The notes under the pieces were generated by a model. That model was not told the origin of the DNA. It searched no databases and worked only from the letters and a program-made list of their open reading frames with translations. A program made the translations under genes and the position numbers. Shown here one piece after another: positions 1-5,274 of a stretch of DNA of 5,274 bases. The stretch is from Acidimicrobiia bacterium (GTDB lineage Bacteria > Actinomycetota > Acidimicrobiia > Acidimicrobiales > Aldehydirespiratoraceae): positions 1-5,274 of the forward strand of contig JAJDZO010000042.1 in assembly GCA_022824605.1 (NCBI GenBank), written 5' to 3'. Numbering within the stretch: position 1 is the first letter of the stretch; each line of letters starts with the position of its first letter.

Positions 1-2405
1 GCGGCGTCAACGGTTCGGGCAAGTCCACGGCGATGAACATGCTGCTGCCCTTCCTGCTGACCACCCGCGAGGGTCGCATCGACGCCGCTGGCGAGCAGAG
101 CGGCATTCTCAAGTCCTGGATGCTCAACGGACGACACGACGCCCAGCCCGCGGGCTACCTCTGGGTCGACTTCGCGCCCGGTCTCGGCGACTCCCAGCGC
201 GCCGGGCTTGAGGCAGCCCTGCAGTCTTCCGGGCTCCTGTCGGCTCGGCCGGCCGATGAAGCGGTCGAACTGGAGGTCGGCGACTTGGCCGCCATCGCGT
301 CCCCCGGCGTGGCCAGCCCGTTGAGCGAGCTCCTCATCGTCACCGTCCCGCCGCGACTCGAAGGAGAGGTGGACGAGGGCTCGATCCGCAAGCTGCTGGA
401 GTCGATCTCCTATGACCCGTCTTCCGATGCGACCGCGTTGGCGACCCTCGGCGGCGCCTTCAGGGTGGGATCGCTGCGCGGCGTCCACAGCAAGGAGCGG
501 GCCGAGCACATCGGCTCGACAGCCAGACGGGCCTCCCTCGAGCAAGCCCGCGCCGAGGCGAGGAGACGGCTGGACGGGGCGAAGGACGCGGTCCGACAGA
601 GCCGCGACGAGCTCGCCAGCAATCGGGAGTCACATCGGTCGGCGCAGCGGCAGCGCTCGATCCTGCCGACCACCGAGCCGATCCTCAGCGCACGGGCCGC
701 CGTCGATGCAGCCACCGCCGCTCTAGATGATGCAGTTGCCCGTCGAAGCGACGCGGCCCAGGCAGTGGCCGAGGCGGAGCGGGCTCTGGCGAAGGCATCC
801 GACGCCCTGCATCGCACCGCCACCACGCTGTCGCTGTCCCGGGACAGCCAGGGGCTCGTGGCCTTCGAACGCGACTTGGCCGAGACCGATTCGACCCTCC
901 AGCGGTGCCGATCGCAGCTCGGCGCCCTGGGGCGGTCGGTGCAGGAATGGCACCGCTGGTTCGGCCGTTGGCGTGACGCGGTCGAAGCGCTCGAAGCTGA
1001 GCACGCCGAGCTTCGACGGTGCCAGTCGAGACACGACGACGAGCAGGCCACCCTCGCAGCCCTGGAGGACAGCATCGGCGCGGCGTACGCCGAGGTGGTC
1101 GCCGACCTGGACCGGTGCGGAGCCGAACTGGAGGCCGTAGAGGCCATGGCGCCGGAGGTGCGGGCGGAGCGAGACGCCGCGTTCAAGCACAGGGCTAAGG
1201 CGGAAGTCGAGGTTGCCGCAGCCGCCGAGCGTCGAGAACAGGCAGAGCAAGACTGCGAAGTGACCAGAGCCTCGCTCGACGAGGCCTTGGCGACGCCCGG
1301 GTACCTCGCCGCGGTGCGGATACACGCCGACGCCGAGCAAGCGGAAAGCGCCATCGTCGCGACTGCGGGCTCGGCGGGGCTACAGGAGATGCTCGAAGCT
1401 CTCAGCCCGCTCGTGCCGCGGGACCTGGCCGACCTGCAGCCCCACAGCGTGTATCAGTCGCTGCAGCAGCGGCGCGACGTTCTCGGAGCGAATTGGGACG
1501 CCGAGGCCCGCCAGCCGGATCCGACGATGCCGCTAGTTGTCGAGGTGACCGGTCCGTTGGGCAGAGCGACGCTGGCGGACTCCGTCGGGGCCGTGTCGCA
1601 GCAGCACCAGCAGGTTGCCGGGCTGCTCAGCCGCAAGCAGGACGACGCCTTGCGCGAGCTGCTGCAGGGCCTGATCGCGTCCGAGATCGCGGGGCGGATC
1701 TTCGGTGCCGAGCGGCTCGTCGATCACATGAACCGGCGGCTCGGAGAGGTCACCACCGCGCACCGGGTCGGCGTGCGGCTCAGGTGGCGCCGCTCGCGTG
1801 AACTCGACGAATCCACCGGGCGCATGGTGGAGTTGTTGGCGAAGCGGCCCGACCTGCGCACCCCGGACGAGGACCACGAACTGCGCCAGATCCTGTCACA
1901 ACGGCTCGACGATGCCAGGGCCGGGCAGCCCGATGTCCCCTACCGCCAACTCATCGCCGACACCCTCGACTACAAGAACTGGCACGACATGGCCCTGATG
2001 GTGCGCAAGGGCAGCCATGAGACCCGACTCAGCCGATCCACGCCGCTGTCGGAGGGCGAGAAGAAGCTGGTCACGTACCTGCCGCTGTTCGCAGCCGCGT
2101 CAGCGTCCTACGACGCGTTGGCCGAGCAACAGGCCACACCGGCCGAGAAGCCCGGCATCGCCCGCTTCGTTCTGATCGACGACGCGTTCGCCAAGGTGTC
2201 CGAAGACAACCACGCCGCGCTGTTCGGTCTGCTCGTCCAGCTCGACCTCGACTTCATCGCCACCAGTGAGCGGCTGTGGGGAACCCACGAGACCGTCCCC
2301 GCGCTGGCCGTGACCGAGGTGATCCGCGACGCGACGCTCAGCACGATCCTGCTTGAGCACTACCGGTGGGACGGCAGCACCTTGGAGCGCGAGGACGTGT
2401 CATGA
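1..2405 (+). CDS. jetC: JetC-like SMC/MukB-family ATPase of a Wadjet system (TIGR02680-like), 5' end cut by window
   Basis: This is the motor subunit of a Wadjet SMC complex, expected to bind and hydrolyse ATP and translocate or extrude plasmid DNA in the cytoplasm. The reading frame is open from the left edge (first full codon at base 3), so the ATG at 33 is not the true start: the Walker A motif GVNGSGKST is encoded at 3-29, upstream of it. Next come a head segment including GYLWVDF (about 153-173), a charged Ala/Glu/Arg-rich coiled coil (about 495-1370), a second head region, the ABC signature LSEGEKKL (2046-2069), Walker B-like VLIDDAF (2169-2189), and the family-typical DLDFIATSERLWG (2244-2282). 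About 800 residues are seen and a few dozen N-terminal ones are missing, so the full protein would be near 840. I recall roughly 1,350 for TIGR02680, so the coiled coil looks short. The second Walker B acid is Asp rather than Glu. The stop overlaps the next start (ATGA). An SbcC/Rad50-like protein is less likely: no CxxC zinc hook is seen and the neighbours are JetA, JetB and JetD. SMC class is very sure; the exact subfamily is less so. Confidence 0.9.
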   Translation, partial: GVNGSGKSTAMNMLLPFLLTTREGRIDAAGEQSGILKSWMLNGRHDAQPAGYLWVDFAPGLGDSQRAGLEAALQSSGLLSARPADEAVELEVGDLAAIASPGVASPLSELLIVTVPPRLEGEVDEGSIRKLLESISYDPSSDATALATLGGAFRVGSLRGVHSKERAEHIGSTARRASLEQARAEARRRLDGAKDAVRQSRDELASNRESHRSAQRQRSILPTTEPILSARAAVDAATAALDDAVARRSDAAQAVAEAERALAKASDALHRTATTLSLSRDSQGLVAFERDLAETDSTLQRCRSQLGALGRSVQEWHRWFGRWRDAVEALEAEHAELRRCQSRHDDEQATLAALEDSIGAAYAEVVADLDRCGAELEAVEAMAPEVRAERDAAFKHRAKAEVEVAAAAERREQAEQDCEVTRASLDEALATPGYLAAVRIHADAEQAESAIVATAGSAGLQEMLEALSPLVPRDLADLQPHSVYQSLQQRRDVLGANWDAEARQPDPTMPLVVEVTGPLGRATLADSVGAVSQQHQQVAGLLSRKQDDALRELLQGLIASEIAGRIFGAERLVDHMNRRLGEVTTAHRVGVRLRWRRSRELDESTGRMVELLAKRPDLRTPDEDHELRQILSQRLDDARAGQPDVPYRQLIADTLDYKNWHDMALMVRKGSHETRLSRSTPLSEGEKKLVTYLPLFAAASASYDALAEQQATPAEKPGIARFVLIDDAFAKVSEDNHAALFGLLVQLDLDFIATSERLWGTHETVPALAVTEVIRDATLSTILLEHYRWDGSTLEREDVS
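2391..2395 (+). promoter_or_regulatory. Ribosome binding site of the JetA-like gene
   Basis: GAGGA lies inside the end of the upstream ATPase gene, 6 bases before the ATG at 2402. It supports that ATG, which overlaps the upstream stop as ATGA, over the in-frame ATG 36 bases earlier at 2366. Re-initiation or coupled translation with the ATPase gene is likely. Confidence 0.6.
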
Positions 2406-3946
2406 CCGGCGGGGCCGCCAACCGCGCCACAGCCGTCCAGACCGGCGTGGATCCCGACGACACGCGGCTGCTGTTCCGGTATCTCGGTGGCGACGAATGG
2501 CGGGAGTACCGAGCGATCCTGCAGGTCTTCGCCGACACCTTCTTCGCCGAGTTCACCCCCGAGGACGTGGCCTCTCGCACCCTCATCGATGTCGAGGTGG
2601 CGCGCGACCGCCTCGAGAGCCTCCGGCGCTGGGGGAACCTGACCGTGTCGTCGTCGGTGGGCAGCCCCGCCAGCATTGAGGACTACTACCGGCAGCGCAA
2701 CTGCTATCTCATCACCCGCTCGGGCCAGGAGGTCTTCGAGGTAGTGGAGCGAGTGCTGGCCGCTGCCGACGAGATCGTCGACCCGCAGGCGGGACGCCTC
2801 CGGGATCTGCGCCGCGCCCTCGGTTCCCTTAACGAGCAGGCTGACGTCGGGATCGACGGGGCATCCAACGACCTCGCCGACGCGGTCCGCGCGGTGTTCG
2901 ACATACACGAACGCTTCACCAGCGAGCTGACCAGGTTCTTCGCCCAGCTCAACGAATGGCAGAACCGCTACGACCTCGCCCCCGAGGACATCCATGTGTT
3001 CGCCAGCGTGCTGGTGGACTACGTGAGCGAGCAGCTCACCGAGATCGAGCGCACGGCGCGGCCCATCGGGCGCAGCGTCGAGCGAGTGCTCGCCCGTCTC
3101 GAAGAACTGCTGCCGGCGTTGCGCTCGGGACTCGCGGCCCGGGTCGATGAAGCCGGGCTGGGCGGCAGCGTCACGGTGCGCAGCCTCAAGGGCGCCACCG
3201 AGCAGGACTGGCGGCACCTCGCGGCGTGGTTCGTCGCGGGGTCGGGCCGTCCGTCCCGCCTCGATCAGCATGCCGGTCAGGCGCTGGCCGCCGTGCGCAC
3301 GCTCACCACCAACGTCAGCCGCCTGGCCCGCCTCGGTGCCGGCACGGCGTCGAAACGCTCCGACTTTGTGAGGCTGGCCAGTTTCTTCGACCGTGCGCCC
3401 ACGGTGGAGCAAGCCCATGAGATCGCAACCGCCGCGTTCGGGCTCGGATCGTGCCGCCGTCTCGGGACGCTGTCGTCGGACGTGGACGACCCAGATCCCA
3501 CCGTCACGCCATGGCGCGACGCGGCCCGGGCGTCTGTGCCGGTGTCGCTACGAGAGCGCGGCGACATCTCGACTCGCGGCGGCACGTCGCCGATCCGGGA
3601 TCGGCGCGCCGAGCTCGACGAACTCAAGCAGCGCCGCGCCCGCGAGCGGATGGCGAGGGAGCGCACAGCGGCCGAACTCCTGTCCTGTGCAGACGACGCC
3701 GGCCTGATCGACGGGGCGGCGCTGTCGAATCAGGCCTTCGCGATGCTGCGCGACCTGATCAGCAGGTCGAGCCACGGGGCCCGGCCTGGCGCCGAGGTCC
3801 GCCGCGCCACCAGCAGCGGAGTGTGCTGCGAGGTCCGCCGCTCCAACGACGCCCGCACCGTCGTGGAGTCACCCGAAGGCCGCCTGGTAATGCACGGCCT
3901 GATCATCACGATCCTGCCCCTCGACGAAAGTGGTGCGGCCGCATGA
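2402..3946 (+). CDS. jetA: JetA-like kleisin/MukF-type subunit (DUF2397, TIGR02677-like)
   Basis: This 514-residue protein matches the usual length of the DUF2397/TIGR02677 family, the JetA component of non-type-I Wadjet systems. JetA is thought to act like the kleisin MukF, bridging the two ATPase heads and carrying JetB. Visible in order are an N-terminal winged-helix-like part (about residues 22-108) with EWREYRAILQVF, LESLRRWGNL and the family-like SIEDYYRQRNCYLITRSG; a long helical middle (about 110-245, containing SVLVDYVSEQLTEIERTARP) expected to dimerise or contact the head; a helical segment with AFGLGSCRRLG (345-355); TPWRDA (369-374); a charged Arg/Glu stretch (about 398-425); and a C-terminal domain ending in IITILPLDESGAAA. 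There is no signal peptide or membrane segment, so it is cytoplasmic. The ATG at 2402 is preferred because of the GAGGA site and the 4-base overlap with the ATPase stop. Its own stop overlaps the next ATG. The family call rests on remembered motifs; the kleisin role is by homology. Confidence 0.85.
   Translation: MTGGAANRATAVQTGVDPDDTRLLFRYLGGDEWREYRAILQVFADTFFAEFTPEDVASRTLIDVEVARDRLESLRRWGNLTVSSSVGSPASIEDYYRQRNCYLITRSGQEVFEVVERVLAAADEIVDPQAGRLRDLRRALGSLNEQADVGIDGASNDLADAVRAVFDIHERFTSELTRFFAQLNEWQNRYDLAPEDIHVFASVLVDYVSEQLTEIERTARPIGRSVERVLARLEELLPALRSGLAARVDEAGLGGSVTVRSLKGATEQDWRHLAAWFVAGSGRPSRLDQHAGQALAAVRTLTTNVSRLARLGAGTASKRSDFVRLASFFDRAPTVEQAHEIATAAFGLGSCRRLGTLSSDVDDPDPTVTPWRDAARASVPVSLRERGDISTRGGTSPIRDRRAELDELKQRRARERMARERTAAELLSCADDAGLIDGAALSNQAFAMLRDLISRSSHGARPGAEVRRATSSGVCCEVRRSNDARTVVESPEGRLVMHGLIITILPLDESGAAA
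3588..3606. repeat. 19-base perfect inverted repeat inside the JetA-like gene
   Basis: CGCCGATCC (3588-3596) and GGATCGGCG (3598-3606) are exact reverse complements separated by one G. The site sits in the part of the JetA-like gene encoding the linker around SPIRDRR, before the charged helical stretch. It could be a protein-binding palindrome, a short RNA hairpin, or chance in GC-rich coding DNA. No function can be assigned from the sequence. Confidence 0.5.
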
Positions 3947-5130
3947 CTGCCGAGCCCCGAAGCGGTCGCGCCGGCCCGGAAGCCTCAGCGCGCTCCTCGG
4001 CGCGCCCGGCGAGCGAACCGCCCCCTGAGATCGCGCTGGATCTACGCGCGGCCGCCAGGCGCCTCGTCGTGCATCCGATGGTCACGGCCGAGCAGGATCC
4101 CGAGATGTTCCATCTGATACGCAGACACGAGGCCCAGCTCGACCGCTGGTTCACCCAGCGCTTCGGTTACCGGCTCCAAGTGTCCGCCGACACGGCCCGA
4201 CTGTTCAAGTCCTCGACGATCGCCGGCAGGCGCCCGCTACGCACTGCGGCTGCCAGTGCCCGACCCTTCGCCCTACGGGAGTACACGATGCTGGCGCTGA
4301 CGCTCGCCGCGATGGCGGCGGGGCCCGAGGTGATCAGCCTGCGCGACCTGATTCAAGAGATCCGCTCGGCTGCCGCCGATGCCGAAGTGGCACTCAGCGA
4401 CACGCCCTCAGACCGGAGGGCTCTGGTGACCGCTCTGCGGTGGCTGATCGGGTGGGGCACGGTCGCGGAGGTGCATGCCCACGTCGACAGCTACGCCTCC
4501 GACGGAACCGCCGACGCCGTTCTCCGGGTCAGGCCCGACCGGGTGGCGATGCTGCCGTTGCCGGTGCTGGCCCGGGCCGAGACGCCCGAGCAACTGCTCG
4601 ACCGCTCCGAGCAACGGCGGGCGTCGAGGGCGTGGATGCGCGCGATGCTTCTGGAGGAGCCCGTGGTATACCGCAGCGACCTCACCGATGACGAATGGTC
4701 CGAAGTGAGGAGGCGCCTCGGCGAGGAATCGAGAATCCTCAACGAGATGTTCGGATTGAGCATCGAGGCCCGAGCCGAAGGGCTGGCGGCCATCGACCCG
4801 GCGGGGGGCCTCACGGACAGCCGCTTCCCCGCAGGGGGCACCGTCGGCCAGGCCGCGCTGCTGCTGATCGACCGTCTCGTCGCGGCCGACCGCAACCCCG
4901 TCGACCGCAGCGCCGCGGTAGCCGCGGTCGCCGATCTGGCCGAGGTTCACAGGATTCGGAGCCGTCATTGGGGGCGGGTAGCCGAGGACCCCGAACGCCT
5001 CACCGACGCTGTCCTGGAACTGCTCCAGGACCACCGCCTAGCGCAGGTGTCCGGCGAGCGCATCGAGTTGCTTCCGGCGGCCTGGCGCTACGCGGTGGAG
5101 GTCCGCATAGAGCAGGGGTCTCTGCTGTGA
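3943..5130 (+). CDS. jetB: JetB-like MukE/KITE-type subunit (DUF2398, TIGR02678-like)
   Basis: This 395-residue protein resembles the DUF2398/TIGR02678 family, the JetB component of Wadjet, thought to be a winged-helix (MukE/KITE-like) protein that binds the kleisin and DNA near the ATPase heads. Residues 1-30 are a low-complexity Ala/Pro/Ser/Arg tail. Then follow the family-like block DLRAAARRLVVHPMVTAEQDPEMF (33-56), RRHEAQLDRWFTQRFGYRLQV (60-80) and DTARLFKS (83-90), then a first helical/winged-helix region with FALREYTMLALTLAA (109-123), DRRALVTALRWLIGWGTV (157-174) and VLRVRPDRVAML (193-204). Further helices around 205-280 and a C-terminal region (300-395), with DAVLELLQDHRLAQ and IELLPAAWRYA, probably form a second winged helix. 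The frame stays open 164 codons upstream inside the previous gene, but the ATG overlapping that gene's stop (ATGA) and the family start pattern fix the start here. Only a weak GAAAG lies upstream, so translation is probably coupled. It is cytoplasmic, with no signal or membrane segment. Its stop overlaps the next GTG. Confidence 0.85.
   Translation: MTAEPRSGRAGPEASARSSARPASEPPPEIALDLRAAARRLVVHPMVTAEQDPEMFHLIRRHEAQLDRWFTQRFGYRLQVSADTARLFKSSTIAGRRPLRTAAASARPFALREYTMLALTLAAMAAGPEVISLRDLIQEIRSAAADAEVALSDTPSDRRALVTALRWLIGWGTVAEVHAHVDSYASDGTADAVLRVRPDRVAMLPLPVLARAETPEQLLDRSEQRRASRAWMRAMLLEEPVVYRSDLTDDEWSEVRRRLGEESRILNEMFGLSIEARAEGLAAIDPAGGLTDSRFPAGGTVGQAALLLIDRLVAADRNPVDRSAAVAAVADLAEVHRIRSRHWGRVAEDPERLTDAVLELLQDHRLAQVSGERIELLPAAWRYAVEVRIEQGSLL
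5111..5126 (+). promoter_or_regulatory. Ribosome binding region and small hairpin at the start of the JetD-like gene
   Basis: A purine-rich AGGGG (5114-5118) lies 8 bases before the GTG at 5127 and supports that start. The same bases sit in a short inverted repeat, AGCAG (5111-5115) and CTGCT (5122-5126), with a 6-base loop, ending directly against the GTG. In mRNA this 5-bp stem could partly hide the ribosome site until a ribosome finishing the JetB-like gene opens it, which would couple or lower nuclease translation. The stem is short, so this is tentative. Confidence 0.35.
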
Positions 5131-5274
5131 CGACCGATCCCGCGGGGCCTGCGCCCATCCCCCAATCGTTGCGTGAGCCGGGTCTCCAGCCACTGTGGGC
5201 CTCGGTGCGGGCCCGTCTCGACAGCCGCGGCCCCGGCAGTCGCGGCGCCATGCGCCGGCCTGACCTCGACCATG
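5127..5274 (+). CDS. jetD: JetD-like nuclease subunit, N-terminus only (TIGR02679/DUF3323-DUF2399-like), cut by window
   Basis: A frame opens with GTG at 5127, overlapping the TGA of the JetB-like gene (GTGA), and stays open for 49 codons to the right edge. After a short Pro-rich lead, the segment LQPLWASVRARLDSRGPGSRG resembles the N-terminal pattern (L-x-PLW/L...R-x-RL) I recall for TIGR02679 proteins. These form the fourth member of this conserved neighbourhood and carry a DUF2399 Toprim-like domain near the C-terminus. In characterised Wadjet systems JetD is the metal-dependent nuclease that cuts the plasmid once the SMC motor has engaged it. None of the catalytic acidic residues can be checked here because they lie outside the window. 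The identity rests mainly on position and a short match. A later in-frame ATG near the edge (5250) would remove the conserved-looking segment, so GTG is preferred. Confidence 0.7.
   Translation, partial: MTTDPAGPAPIPQSLREPGLQPLWASVRARLDSRGPGSRGAMRRPDLDH

Noticed and set aside
33..35. ATG as the start of the ATPase gene
   Set aside because: The frame is open to the window edge and encodes Walker A just upstream (3-29), so the gene begins before the window.
991..1016. 8-base inverted repeat TCGAAGCT / AGCTTCGA with a 10-base loop, as a possible terminator or operator
   Set aside because: It lies mid-gene in coiled-coil coding sequence with Glu-Ala-rich repeating codons, and has no following T-run. 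Chance or codon repetition explains it.
410..1354. Long antisense open frame (314 codons) opposite the ATPase gene
   Set aside because: It is Ser/Ala/Arg-rich low-complexity sequence lying exactly opposite the coiled coil. High GC with strong third-position bias makes such shadow frames common, and the plus strand carries clear ATPase motifs.
2360..3418. Antisense open frame (352 codons) opposite the JetA-like gene
   Set aside because: No recognisable family motif. The plus strand has the overlap-coupled start and the DUF2397-like blocks, so this is a codon-bias shadow.
3451..3942. In-frame upstream extension of the JetB-like gene (164 codons)
   Set aside because: It lies wholly inside the JetA-like gene in another frame, is Arg/Pro-rich, and matches no family. 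The ATGA junction gives the natural start.
1..5274. Search for tRNA or rRNA genes, CRISPR arrays, insertion sequences, intergenic promoters or terminators
   Set aside because: The window is coding almost throughout with genes overlapping by 4 bases. I saw no regularly spaced repeats, terminal inverted repeats with a transposase, T-tracts or RNA-gene signatures.

Overview
The window is a tightly packed, same-strand (+) gene cassette. It is very GC-rich (visually about two thirds G+C), with strong G/C preference at third codon positions, ATG and GTG starts, and 4-base start/stop overlaps. This looks like an actinobacterium or a similar high-GC bacterium, but no marker in the window fixes the taxon.

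Four genes are visible and essentially no DNA is non-coding. (1) Bases 1-2405 hold the bulk of an SMC/MukB-like coiled-coil ATPase (JetC, TIGR02680-like). Its Walker A motif lies at the left edge, so only a short N-terminus is missing. (2) Bases 2402-3946 encode a DUF2397/TIGR02677-like protein (JetA, the MukF/kleisin-like subunit). (3) Bases 3943-5130 encode a DUF2398/TIGR02678-like protein (JetB, the MukE/KITE-like subunit). (4) From base 5127 to the right edge runs the start of a fourth gene. Its first 49 codons resemble the N-terminus of TIGR02679 proteins (JetD, the Toprim-type nuclease subunit), but the catalytic part is outside the window.

Together these form a Wadjet (JetABCD) anti-plasmid SMC defence cassette of the DUF2397/2398/2399 class, not the DUF3375/DUF4194 (type I) class. 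I do not assign type II or III with confidence. In characterised Wadjet systems the SMC motor JetC with JetA and JetB extrudes DNA loops, senses small circular DNA, and JetD cleaves it. By homology, this cassette should limit plasmid establishment.

Unusual points are the gene order (C-A-B-D, with the ATPase first), the short coiled coil of JetC (about 800 residues from Walker A to stop, where I recall about 1,350 for TIGR02680 proteins), an Asp-Asp in place of the usual Asp-Glu at Walker B, and a Trp cluster at the middle of the coiled coil. These suggest a compact, divergent branch of the family. The system type itself is known.
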